Shown here: positions 1-7,092 of the stretch, piece by piece
Layout: each line of letters begins with the position of its first letter
How positions within the stretch are numbered: position 1 is the stretch's first letter
DNA from: CAZCVI01 sp964502145
GTDB taxonomy: Bacteria; Acidobacteriota; Aminicenantia; UBA2199
Length of the DNA stretch: 28,672 nucleotides
Assembly: GCA_964502145.1 (NCBI GenBank)
Contig: CAZCVI010000089.1
Location: 1 to 28,672 of the forward strand
Reading direction: 5' to 3'
Program-made: the position numbers and the translations under genes
The notes under the pieces: model-generated
What the model was told of the DNA's origin: nothing
Database searches by the model: none
What the model saw: only the letters and a program-made list of their open reading frames with translations

Positions 1-141
1 GATCCCTTTCGGAGTGATCGCCGATCCCTTTCGGAGTGATCGCCGATCCCTTTCGATGAGATCGCCGATCCCTTTCGAAGAGATCGCCGATCCCTTTCGA
101 AGAGATCGCCGATCCCTTTCAAAGAGATCGCCGATCCCTTT
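1..141. repeat. 22-bp tandem repeat array (6 units plus a partial)
   Basis: Six complete head-to-tail 22-bp units begin at 1, 23, 45, 67, 89 and 111, with a partial seventh from 133. The constant part is GATCCCTTTC at the start and GATCGCC at the end; the middle 4-5 bases vary (ggagt, gatga, gaaga, aaaga). Each junction makes an 11-bp palindrome, GATCG-C-CGATC. There are no spacers, so this is not CRISPR. The unit is not a multiple of three, so it does not encode a periodic peptide. The window starts inside the array, so its true length is unknown. Confidence 0.95.
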
Positions 142-309
142 ATGAACTGTTGGATAGTATTTTTGCATTCTTGCCTTTGAGCCAACAACTTCTTTACTAT
201 CAGGGCTCAAACTTCAGGCTTATCCTTAAGTCTCCACTATTACACCAATGTTTTATAATAGTATTAAGAAACAAAAAACAGCAAATAAAAAAAAATGGAG
301 GAATAAAAC
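142..309 (+). promoter_or_regulatory. Leader/promoter region of the RibD_C gene
   Basis: A TATAAT -10 box lies at 254-259, about 50 nt before the start codon. I see no good TTGACA partner at 17 nt upstream. An SD (GGAGG, 296-300) precedes the ATG at 310 by 9 nt. I looked for an FMN-riboswitch-like architecture because the gene is riboflavin-related and saw none. A short reading frame through this stretch has no plausible protein character. Confidence 0.4.
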
Positions 310-990
310 ATGTTACCTTATGTTGTGATTCACAATCAAATAAGTTTGGATGGTTCCAGTTCATTGAACGATTTTACATTTAACCCGGAACTTTTTTATG
401 GACTGGCTGGATGTTATGAAGCGGATATCTTTTTAGTGGGTTCCAACACGGCCAAAACCGGCGTGGAAATCTTTCTGGACAGTGTGCCAATAGAAGAAAA
501 ATCCGATATGGTCAAACCCACACTTGGCCCGGACGACAAACGCGCACTCTGGGTGATTCCAGATACGCGGGGCGTCTTACAAGGATTGCTGCATGTCTAC
601 CGCCGCTCGGAACATTGCAAAGATGTGCTCATCCTGGTCTCTAAAACGACTCCCCAGGCCTACCTGGATTATTTAGCAGCCAGAGAGTTCCGCTATATCG
701 AAGCTGGCGAAGACCACGTTGATCTGACCCGCATGATGCACATTTTTGCCCAGCAGTTTCAGGCCAAACGTGTTCTTACCGACTCGGGTGGTACATTAAC
801 CAGCTTACTGTTGGAACAAGGTCTGGTGGACGAAATCAGTATTGTCATCGCCCCAACACTGGCAGGAAAAAATGGCGTGAACCTGTTCCAACAGTTGCAT
901 ACAGGCGAAAAACCACTTCAATTACAGTTATTAAAATCAAAAACCTTCGAAAGTGGTGAGGTTCATCTGGTGTACAAGGTTCTCAAATGA
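310..990 (+). CDS. RibD C-terminal / DHFR-fold reductase family protein
   Basis: A 226-residue stand-alone protein of the RibD_C (dihydrofolate-reductase fold) family. The family reduces pyrimidine intermediates of riboflavin synthesis with NADPH, but many stand-alone members have unknown substrates. The N-terminus (VIHNQISLDG) matches the family's first strand and substrate loop. The C-terminal half has the signature TDSGGTLTSLLLEQGLVDE followed by IVIAPTLAGKNG, corresponding to the EGGxxLxxxLLxxxLVDE / P-LLG motif around the nucleotide site. The start is fixed by a GGAGG SD 9 nt upstream. There is no fused deaminase domain and no riboflavin gene next to it, so it could be a general DHFR-like reductase. 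It is followed by a palindromic element (1021-1104) that probably ends the transcript. Confidence 0.8.
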   Translation: MLPYVVIHNQISLDGSSSLNDFTFNPELFYGLAGCYEADIFLVGSNTAKTGVEIFLDSVPIEEKSDMVKPTLGPDDKRALWVIPDTRGVLQGLLHVYRRSEHCKDVLILVSKTTPQAYLDYLAAREFRYIEAGEDHVDLTRMMHIFAQQFQAKRVLTDSGGTLTSLLLEQGLVDEISIVIAPTLAGKNGVNLFQQLHTGEKPLQLQLLKSKTFESGEVHLVYKVLK

Positions 991-1020
991 AAGGTGGCTA
1001 AAACAGAGGAAAGAATTTAG

Positions 1021-1104
1021 AAAAAAAGACGCCCACGAATTTCACGAATTTACGCGAATTATATAAACGCTTTTTTTTAATAAATTCGTGGGCAAGTCTT
1101 TTTC
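1021..1104. repeat. Palindromic intergenic element, CACGAATT type (element A)
   Basis: The left arm runs AAAAAGAC then GCCCACGAAT and continues with the word CACGAATTT / ACGCGAATT every 9 nt. The right arm (1084-1104) is ATTCGTGGGC followed by AAGTCTTTTTC, the reverse complement of the outer left arm. The T-run after the right arm suits a rho-independent terminator for the upstream gene. The same word family recurs at 26685-26785. Confidence 0.85.
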
Positions 1105-1250
1105 ATCATGCTTATTCATCAAAATTTCATCCATTATTCATACTCATTTCAACACCAGTTCATGTTCCTGTACTATTATAATATATTAAGATAACGTGAC
1201 AACAAAGAATAAACCAAGAATAAATGAATGAAACATGTACGGAGGATACA

Positions 1251-2423
1251 ATGAGTGAGAATGAAACAAAATCAAAATCTGCGGTTTGGTTGATGGTGGG
1301 TACTATTGTGTGTCTGATAATTATGGGTTTTTTTCTGTTGACCTATGAACAAAGCAATCCCTTGCAGTCTACCGGGGTGAATCAGATGCAGGCAATGACC
1401 CAAGAGGTCCAAGGCATGGAAGCGGATGTGAAGCATAAAGAAAACGAAGTCTCCCGATTGGCAGATCAATATCAACAAAAAACAGGTTCGGTGGCACCTG
1501 TTGATTTAAAAACCCTTGACCTGGGCCCGGAAGAAAAAAAACTGCTGCAACAAGCGATTGGCAATGAAAAAGATGTGTCAACCCGTTCGCTGTTACAAGA
1601 GATTCTCAATAAAACTGACGAGATTAACACCTTAAAAACAAAGATTGCAGCTATCGAGAGCCAATTACCAACTCCTCATATAGCCCAAAAAGGGGAAACC
1701 CATTATCAAGTGGCGCTGGCGTTCCTGGTGCATGAAAAAGGCTTAAGCAAAGCCCAAGCCCAAGACATTCTGGCCCGCACTGCTCTGTTTGAAGAACTGG
1801 CAGCAGGATTTAAAGTGTGGAACTTCTATACTGGCAATGAGTTCGGCACCTCGGTGACTCAAGGCGATGCGCTTGTTTCCCCCAATACGTTCATGAACCG
1901 CAACAAAAAGAAACTAATCACTGATTTTGGCGAGGCGCTTGCCCAACGGAACGAGTTGTCCCAGCATTATGGCGAAGTGGTTTCAGAGCGCGACACATTG
2001 GTCCAGAGTTATAAGGCGAACGAAGAAAAACAAAAAGAACTGACCGAGGAAAATGAGAACTTGGCGGCCCGCGTGGGTGAACTTAATAAACAGGTCAACT
2101 CGATGTACTATCGGTTGGATTCCCATAAAAACCTGGAAAAGAAAGGGGTACTCAAAAGTCGTTTCTTAAGAGCTACAAAATTAAACGATATCCCGGCCAC
2201 GGAGTACGATCAAGCATTGGACCTGACCAATGAAGATGAACTGGTTATTTCTGCGGCAGCTATTGGCCTGAACAAGATAAAGGGTGTTGTCCTCTATCCC
2301 AAAACCTATAAAAAAGGTAGCAGTTACACGGTATCCATCACCCCCAATCAAAAACTGGCGATGTTAACCTTGACGGACAGGGACAAATTTAAAAGCGAAC
2401 GGGTCGTGATTGCTGTAAATTAA
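1251..2423 (+). CDS. Membrane-anchored coiled-coil protein of unknown function
   Basis: A 390-residue protein I do not recognise. I chose the ATG at 1251 because GGAGG lies 5 nt upstream (1241-1245); an earlier in-frame ATG at 1224 has no such site. Residues 11-32 (AVWLMVGTIVC...) form one transmembrane helix after a short charged N-terminus, so most of the protein probably faces the periplasm or exterior. Two long heptad-rich stretches (roughly 45-75 and 240-300, rich in E, K, Q, L) look like coiled coils, with a mixed helical region between them. The last ~85 residues are likely beta-rich and contain no cysteine or obvious catalytic motif. The architecture suggests a structural, scaffold or envelope-spanning role. 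A TATAAT box at 1177-1182 may be its promoter. It converges on the aconitase-family small subunit gene. Confidence 0.7.
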   Translation: MSENETKSKSAVWLMVGTIVCLIIMGFFLLTYEQSNPLQSTGVNQMQAMTQEVQGMEADVKHKENEVSRLADQYQQKTGSVAPVDLKTLDLGPEEKKLLQQAIGNEKDVSTRSLLQEILNKTDEINTLKTKIAAIESQLPTPHIAQKGETHYQVALAFLVHEKGLSKAQAQDILARTALFEELAAGFKVWNFYTGNEFGTSVTQGDALVSPNTFMNRNKKKLITDFGEALAQRNELSQHYGEVVSERDTLVQSYKANEEKQKELTEENENLAARVGELNKQVNSMYYRLDSHKNLEKKGVLKSRFLRATKLNDIPATEYDQALDLTNEDELVISAAAIGLNKIKGVVLYPKTYKKGSSYTVSITPNQKLAMLTLTDRDKFKSERVVIAVN

Positions 2424-2430
2424 CAACGAT

Positions 2431-2569
2431 GGGGCCACCCTGAATCAACCATCACACTCTTGAAAACATATGGACGATATGGACTAAGTGGACGATGTGG
2501 ACCTAAAATAAACGCATTTTTATTGTCCATATCGTCCACTTAGTCCATATCGTCCATATCGTCCATATC
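2431..2569. repeat. Palindromic intergenic element, TGGACnnnn type (element B)
   Basis: The left arm (2470-2502) repeats TGGAC every 9 nt with spacers such as gata and taag. The right arm (2525-2569) carries the complementary GTCCA words (GTCCATATC x3, GTCCACTTA). The AT-rich loop is 2503-2524. The left flank GGGGCCACCCTGAAT (2431-2445) recurs at element E (12642-12656) as GGGGCCACCCGGAAT. The element sits between the convergent genes ending at 2423 and 2698. Confidence 0.9.
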
Positions 2570-2644
2570 AATATTTAAAATGTGACAATGGATGTATTCC
2601 CTGTGCCCACCCTGACCCAAAAATTGGGTCGGTTTCAATATGAT

Positions 2645-2672
2645 GCCGGACGGGAATAAATTCCCGCCCGGC
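2645..2672. terminator. GC-rich hairpin between convergent genes
   Basis: A 13-bp stem with one mismatch: GCCGGACGGGAAT (2645-2657) pairs with ATTCCCGCCCGGC (2660-2672) around a 2-nt loop. It is enclosed by weaker outer pairing (GGTTTCA...TGAAAC), and the plus-strand side is followed by CTTTTTCTT. A smaller hairpin, GACCCAAAAATTGGGTC, lies just upstream. This is probably a bidirectional terminator for the genes ending at 2423 and 2698. Confidence 0.65.
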
Positions 2673-2697
2673 ACCGCTGAAACTTTTTCTTACTCTT

Positions 2698-3210
2698 TTA
2701 TTTTTTGATACCGTGTTTTTCTAACAGGCGTTTTTGCGTGTAGTTGACCAGACCGCCAGCGTCAACGATGACTTGTCTGGCTTTCGGCAATGGTTCGATC
2801 TCAAATGTTTTGCCAGTGGTTTTGTTGATGATCTGGTTTTCCATGATTTCCAATAGATCACCTTCGGAAGCTTCGATTTCCGGGCAGATGATGGTTCTGA
2901 GGCCCAGGTTGATGGAGTTCTGGAGGAAGATGCGGGCAAAATGTTTGGCTACTACAATCAGGCCGTGGCCGTGAAGAGTGGAAGCCGCTTGTTCGCGGGA
3001 GGAACCACAACCGAAATTTTTCCCGCCTAAAAGCACACTGTTGGGGGGATAATTCTTGGAATTTAATAATTTGTTAAACTCTTCCTGGTCGGCAAAGGCG
3101 TACAAGGGGGTCTCGGTGGGAAGCACCGTGGCCATAAACCGTCCGGGGTAGATGATGTCGGTGGAGATATCGTCACCCACCTTATTAATTACTTTAGCTT
3201 GGATGCTCAT
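2698..3210 (-). CDS. Aconitase-family hydro-lyase small subunit (LeuD-like)
   Basis: A 170-residue protein of the archaeal-type LeuD / homoaconitase small-subunit family, the swivel domain that completes the active site of the large subunit encoded immediately upstream. Family motifs seen: GDDISTDIIYPGR near residue 12, GGKNFGCGSSREQAA (the G-CGSSREqA substrate-binding loop) and GLIVVAKHFARIFLQNSINLG. The loop reported as YLRT or YLVY in characterised isopropylmalate/homoaconitate enzymes reads FMAT here, so the substrate cannot be assumed to be isopropylmalate. A perfect AAGGAGG SD lies inside the end of the large-subunit gene, and TAA-c-ATG spacing means the two are translationally coupled. 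There are no leuA or leuB neighbours, which argues against a leucine operon. Confidence 0.88.
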   Translation of the reverse strand: MSIQAKVINKVGDDISTDIIYPGRFMATVLPTETPLYAFADQEEFNKLLNSKNYPPNSVLLGGKNFGCGSSREQAASTLHGHGLIVVAKHFARIFLQNSINLGLRTIICPEIEASEGDLLEIMENQIINKTTGKTFEIEPLPKARQVIVDAGGLVNYTQKRLLEKHGIKK

Positions 3211-3211
3211 G

Positions 3212-4501
3212 TTAACCTCCTTTCCTGGGATCGGTGATTACACCGGTGATAGCGCTGACAGCAGCGGTTTCTGGGGAACACAGATAAACTTCGCCCTTGG
3301 GATTACCCATACGACCTTTGAAGTTGCGGTTGGTGGTGGCTAAAGCAATATCGCCGTCAGCCAAAGCGCCCTGATGAACGCCAAGACAGGAACCACAGCC
3401 GGGGTTCATGACCACGGCACCCGCTTCCATGAAGGTTTCAAGATAACCCAGTTTCATCGCTTCCCGGTAAATTCTACCGGAAGCAGGGAAGATGATCATG
3501 CGTACATTCTGGGCCACTTTTTTACCTTTCAGAATGCGGGCAACAATTTCCAGATCATCGAGACGGCCATTGGTACAAGAACCCACCACGATCTGATTGA
3601 GTTTGATACCTGCCACTTCACTGACCGGTTTCACGTTGTCCACGGTATGGGGACAGGCGGTTAACGGCACCAGGGTGGACACGTCGATTTTAATGACCTG
3701 ATCATACACGGCATCGGCATCCGGGCCGATGATCTCGATCTTTTCCGTGACATGGGCTTCCTCTTTGAGGTAGCGGAGGGTTTCCTTGTCAGCGGGCACC
3801 ATTCCTGAAGTAGCACCGGCTTCAACGGACATATTGCACAACACGAGGCGACCGGAAGTGGACATCTCGGCAATAGTGGGGCCGTGAAATTCGATGACCT
3901 TGAAGTTAGCCCCCTCGGCAGAAATTTTACCGATCAGATGTAAAATCAAGTCTTTGGGATACACGTGTTTGGGGAATTTTCCTTCTACCACGACTTTGAT
4001 GGTTCCGGGAACTTCGATATTTAAAGCGCAACCCAGAGTCCATACGGCTGCCATTTCAGTGGCACCGACACCAAAAGCAAAAGCGCCGAGAGCGCCATGG
4101 CTGGTGGTGTGACTGTCCGTTCCGACCACGACATAGCCGGGTCTGACGTAACCGTTTTCAGGTAAAATCTGGTGACATATGCCACCGACATCGCCACGGA
4201 TATCGTGAAACTTGGTGATTCCTTGGGCGGTTAAAAACTTGCGGATTTTTTCCTGGTTGGTAGCTGTTTTAGAAGTCTCTGCTGGAATACGATGATCCAA
4301 GATGATTGAGATTTTGGTTGGATCCCAGACATTGGCCGTGAGACCCGTGTTTTTATACACTTCCGCGAATTGGTTGATTACCATCGCGGCGTTTTCATGC
4401 GACATGGTAAGGTCCACGCGGGGTTCCAGAACATCACCCGCTTTCACGGATTTCTGGTCCGTGGCCCTTGCCAGTATTTTTTCTACTAATGTCATACCCA
4501 T
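3212..4501 (-). CDS. Aconitase-family hydro-lyase large subunit (LeuC/HacA-like)
   Basis: A 429-residue large subunit of the LeuC/HacA group. The family isomerises or hydrates 2-hydroxy and unsaturated di/tricarboxylates with a [4Fe-4S] cluster. The three cluster cysteines are visible: C309 in VVGSCTNGRLDD, and C369 and C372 in NPGCGSCLGVHQG. Also seen are VVGTDSHTTSHGALGAFAFG near residue 125 and TTNRNFKGRMG near 389, diagnostic of this two-subunit subfamily rather than of monomeric aconitase. The start at 4501 has an AGGAG SD 6 nt upstream; a second ATG two codons later is less well placed. The gene lies 103 bp after the CoA-transferase gene in the same direction, across a four-copy 13-bp repeat. 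Possible substrates include citraconate/citramalate, dimethylmalate and isopropylmalate; the neighbours favour a methyl-branched malate. Confidence 0.9.
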   Translation of the reverse strand: MGMTLVEKILARATDQKSVKAGDVLEPRVDLTMSHENAAMVINQFAEVYKNTGLTANVWDPTKISIILDHRIPAETSKTATNQEKIRKFLTAQGITKFHDIRGDVGGICHQILPENGYVRPGYVVVGTDSHTTSHGALGAFAFGVGATEMAAVWTLGCALNIEVPGTIKVVVEGKFPKHVYPKDLILHLIGKISAEGANFKVIEFHGPTIAEMSTSGRLVLCNMSVEAGATSGMVPADKETLRYLKEEAHVTEKIEIIGPDADAVYDQVIKIDVSTLVPLTACPHTVDNVKPVSEVAGIKLNQIVVGSCTNGRLDDLEIVARILKGKKVAQNVRMIIFPASGRIYREAMKLGYLETFMEAGAVVMNPGCGSCLGVHQGALADGDIALATTNRNFKGRMGNPKGEVYLCSPETAAVSAITGVITDPRKGG

Positions 4502-4533
4502 AACATTCTCCTTATTATTATATCATTCCTATT

Positions 4534-4585
4534 ATTAAACGATTACATTAAACGATAACATTAAACGATCACATTAAACGATCTT
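4534..4585. repeat. 13-bp tandem repeat (4 units)
   Basis: Four direct units of ATTAAACGATNAC (4534, 4547, 4560, 4573; the last ends in ctt) fill most of the 103-bp gap between the CoA-transferase stop and the hydro-lyase large-subunit start. On the coding (minus) strand this is the leader just upstream of the SD. It could bind a regulator or be simple slippage DNA. Confidence 0.85.
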
Positions 4586-4604
4586 AAAACCAAATGTTAC
4601 CACA

Positions 4605-5798
4605 TCAAACCACGTGTTTTTCTTTAAAAGCAGCGATGTTTTCGTTGCTATAACCGAGCCCGCTCAGTATTTCATCGGTGTGGGCGGAGAGTCGTGGTGG
4701 GGGTGCATCGACTTTACCGGGGGTTTTTGAGAACTTGGCGCTCAGATTGAAGACTTTTAAGGCACCAAACCCCTCTTCCTCGATAGTGGCGATGGTTTGG
4801 CGGTGCGTGATCTGTTCTTGGGACAGGGCATTTTCCAGGGTCAGAATATCGCCGCTGGGAATGCCGCGTTTGTTCAGTGCTTCAACCCAATAGACAGTAT
4901 CTTTCTCCTTGAGTTTCTCTTCCAGTAGGGGAGTTAATGCTTTGCGGTTGGCTTTACGGGTATCCCGTTCTTGGAACCTGGGGTCGGTTTTTAATTCGGG
5001 TACACCCAGTTCATCGGCTAAATCTTCCCATTGTTCCTGTTTGTTGGCGGCGATGTTAATAAAGCCGTTCTGAGTGACAAACATGCCGGAGGGTGCGGCG
5101 GTGAAGTTGTCATTGCCCATGGGTACAGGAGGTTTTCCCCCGATCAAAAGATTGGCAGCTACCCAGCCCATCAAAGGCATGATGGAGTCTAACAGGGCGA
5201 TGTCAATAAACTGGCCCTCGCCGGAACGTTCGCGGTGATAGAGCGCGGACATGATGGCAAAGGCAGCATTTAAGCCCCCGACAGTGTCGCAAACGGGGAA
5301 ACCATCGCGCAACGGGTGCAAGCGTTCGTCACCATTCACATCCATTACCCCGCTAAGACCCTGAATGATCTGGTCATAGGCGGGCTTATACGCATCGGGC
5401 CCGGTTTGACCAAAACCAGAAATCCCGCAATAGATGAGCTTGGGATTAAGCTTGGCCAACTCTTCATAGGCGAAGCCCAAACGCTTCATCACATCGGGCC
5501 TGAAGTTCTCTACCAGGACATCAGCGGTGGTGATTAGCTTGCGAAAGATTTCTTTTCCTTCGGGCAGCTTGAGGTTCAGGGTTAATGATTTTTTGTTGGA
5601 ATTTTGTGCCAGGAAACTTGTCCCCATCAATTCTTTATTGAGTTTGGGCACATTCCCCAATTTCCGGGCCAGGTCGCCACCGTCTGGGTTCTCGATTTTA
5701 ATAACTTCCGCCCCCAGAAGTGCCAGGTGCAAAGTGGCAAATGGTCCGGAAAGGACATTGGTCATATCCAATACTCGGATTCCTTCTAATAATTTCAT
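4605..5798 (-). CDS. Class III (CaiB/BaiF family) CoA-transferase
   Basis: A 397-residue protein of the family III CoA-transferases, which move CoA between carboxylic acids through an aspartyl-CoA mixed anhydride; characterised members act on carnitine, formate/oxalate, malate, mesaconate and citramalate. Motifs: LLEGIRVLDMTNVLSGPFAT at the N-terminus, NSNKKSLTLNLKLPEG near 66, VENFRPDVMKRLG near 96, SGFGQTGP near 127, and the catalytic Asp171 in VCDTVGGLNAAFAI. The length is typical. The start has AGGAG about 8 nt upstream. Its neighbours, a LeuC/LeuD-type hydro-lyase and an HMG-CoA-lyase-like enzyme, suggest the acceptor is a 2-hydroxy-2-methyl diacid such as citramalate (inference). The AT-rich palindrome at 5821-5872 just upstream may control it. 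Confidence 0.88.
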   Translation of the reverse strand: MKLLEGIRVLDMTNVLSGPFATLHLALLGAEVIKIENPDGGDLARKLGNVPKLNKELMGTSFLAQNSNKKSLTLNLKLPEGKEIFRKLITTADVLVENFRPDVMKRLGFAYEELAKLNPKLIYCGISGFGQTGPDAYKPAYDQIIQGLSGVMDVNGDERLHPLRDGFPVCDTVGGLNAAFAIMSALYHRERSGEGQFIDIALLDSIMPLMGWVAANLLIGGKPPVPMGNDNFTAAPSGMFVTQNGFINIAANKQEQWEDLADELGVPELKTDPRFQERDTRKANRKALTPLLEEKLKEKDTVYWVEALNKRGIPSGDILTLENALSQEQITHRQTIATIEEEGFGALKVFNLSAKFSKTPGKVDAPPPRLSAHTDEILSGLGYSNENIAAFKEKHVV

Positions 5799-5820
5799 AG
5801 TGATACTCCTTTTATTTTTG

Positions 5821-5872
5821 TTATCTATACCTATATATATTATATATTATATACTATATATAGTATAGATAA
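5821..5872. promoter_or_regulatory. AT-rich palindrome in the CoA-transferase promoter region
   Basis: The left arm TTATCTATACCTATATATA (5821-5839) matches the reverse complement of 5855-5872 with a single-base insertion. The centre (5840-5854) is pure A/T apart from one C and holds two minus-strand TATAAT boxes (5844-5839 and 5851-5846). It lies 22 nt upstream of the CoA-transferase start. It could be an operator overlapping the -10 region or an extruding cruciform; I see no convincing -35. Confidence 0.55.
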
Positions 5873-5901
5873 ATTATGCACTATTGTAAAACTAACTCTG
5901 A

Positions 5902-6069
5902 ATTCACCGCCAATTCTTTGAAAGTACCATAAAATCAAGTGGGAGTTATGGGAATTCTGGGAATTATGGGAATTATGGGAGTTATGGGAATTATGGGAGG
6001 AATGGGAATTTTTTTGTTTATCCCATAATTCTCATAATTCTCATAACTCCCATTAAGTTGGCGGTGAAT
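5902..6069. repeat. Palindromic intergenic element, ATGGGAnnT type (element C)
   Basis: The left arm (5939-6010) consists of ATGGGA words every 9 nt (ATGGGAATT, ATGGGAGTT). The right arm (6019-6053) carries CCCATAATTCT / CTCATAACTCCCAT, the complementary words. The core is enclosed by a perfect 12-bp inverted repeat, ATTCACCGCCAA at 5902-5913 and its complement at 6058-6069. The outer right edge lies immediately after the HMG-CoA-lyase-like stop codon, so the element probably ends that transcript. Confidence 0.9.
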
Positions 6070-6073
6070 CCAA

Positions 6074-6997
6074 CTAACTGTCCTTTTTCTTAAAATTAAC
6101 GATAGAGCCTGACTTCATGACAAAACCGGGTAGCTCGCGCTCAAAGAAGCGGCTGATATCTTTGGCCAGATCAATCAGTATATCCAGTTGGATATCCAAA
6201 CAGAAGCCCATACGTTGCAACGAGTGAACGAGGTCCTCGGTACTGACATTACCAGCGGAGACTTTGGTAAATGGGCAGCCACCAATCCCACCAAAAGCGG
6301 ATTCGAGATATTTTGCACCGGCTTTCATGGCCGCATAACAATTGGCCAAACCGAGACCATAGGTATTATGGAAGTGGGCGGTCAGCTCAACGGTAGGGTC
6401 CATGGCGATAATTTTTGCAAACAATCGTTCCACCTGGAGAGGGTGCGCATGTCCGGCAGTATCTGCCAAACTGATATTCTTGATACCTGCGGCCAAGTAC
6501 TTCTCCACGATGCGCAACACATTCTCCTCGGGAATCAAACCATCAAAACCACAACCAAAAGCGGATTGCACGGAGGTTTGCACTCTTTTTCCGGCTTTCA
6601 GCGCTTCTTGAGCCATAGGAACGATACGGGACAATGCTTCTCCGGGAGTCATACCGGTATTTTTCTGGCTGTGGGTTTCGCTGGCAGAAACACCCATGCA
6701 AAACATTTCCACGCCACAAGCCAACCCACGTTCCAGTCCTTTTTCATTCAATACGAGACCAGAGAGCACGACATCGGCGGGTTTTTTACCGGGCTGGGAG
6801 AAATAGGAAAATAACTGGTCCGTGTCACCCATCTGGGGCACTTTTTGGGGATTAACAAAAGAACCAACCTGGATGAGTTTAATACCGGAAGTCATTAATT
6901 GCTCGATCCATTTTATCTTTTGGTCTTGGGGTACAACGGTTTTTTCGACTTGAAGACCATCGCGGGGTCCAACTTCATGAATTATTATTTCTTTCAT
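6074..6997 (-). CDS. HMG-CoA lyase-like acyl-CoA lyase
   Basis: A 307-residue TIM-barrel enzyme of the HMGL family. It cleaves 3-hydroxy-3-methylglutaryl-CoA or related tertiary hydroxyacyl-CoAs such as citramalyl-CoA to acetyl-CoA plus a keto acid. The catalytic set is intact: HEVGPRDGLQ with R12 and D13, metal ligands H208 and H210 in AHFHNTYGLG, catalytic C241 in GGIGGCPFTK, and N250 in AGNVSTED. The 33-residue spacing from first His to catalytic Cys equals that of human HMG-CoA lyase as I recall it. The start has a GAGGTG SD. It is the first gene of the metabolic set but is separated from the CoA-transferase gene by 275 bp containing element C, so it is probably a separate transcript. Citramalyl-CoA lyase is an equally plausible activity. 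Confidence 0.88.
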   Translation of the reverse strand: MKEIIIHEVGPRDGLQVEKTVVPQDQKIKWIEQLMTSGIKLIQVGSFVNPQKVPQMGDTDQLFSYFSQPGKKPADVVLSGLVLNEKGLERGLACGVEMFCMGVSASETHSQKNTGMTPGEALSRIVPMAQEALKAGKRVQTSVQSAFGCGFDGLIPEENVLRIVEKYLAAGIKNISLADTAGHAHPLQVERLFAKIIAMDPTVELTAHFHNTYGLGLANCYAAMKAGAKYLESAFGGIGGCPFTKVSAGNVSTEDLVHSLQRMGFCLDIQLDILIDLAKDISRFFERELPGFVMKSGSIVNFKKKDS

Positions 6998-7039
6998 ACA
7001 TACACCTCATCATGTGAATTGTAAAACTAATAGTCTACT

Positions 7040-7068
7040 ATTATACCATGTTATGGTGCGTATGGGAA
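7040..7068 (-). promoter_or_regulatory. Promoter of the HMG-CoA lyase-like gene
   Basis: Read on the minus strand: -35 TTCCCA (7068-7063), 17-nt spacer, perfect -10 TATAAT (7045-7040), then a ~35-nt leader to the ATG at 6997. Confidence 0.6.
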
Positions 7069-7092
7069 GTATATGTCAGTAAACGCGGGGTA

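Noticed and set aside
1..141. CRISPR array at the left edge
   Set aside because: Units are 22 bp and contiguous with no unique spacers, and there are no cas genes.
142..309. FMN riboswitch upstream of the RibD_C-type gene
   Set aside because: No conserved multi-stem pattern of the RFN element could be found in the short AT-rich leader.
1224..1250. Earlier start for the coiled-coil membrane protein
   Set aside because: No SD precedes 1224, while GGAGG is ideally placed for the ATG at 1251, just before the TM-anchored N-terminus.
2698..4501. Assignment as leuC/leuD of leucine biosynthesis
   Set aside because: There are no leuA, leuB or ilv neighbours, the substrate loop is atypical, and CoA-transferase and lyase genes point to another pathway. 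I left the gene symbols empty.
6188..6814. 208-residue frame antisense to the HMG-CoA-lyase-like gene
   Set aside because: It is the complementary-strand shadow of a gene with all catalytic motifs intact; there is no SD and no recognisable domain.
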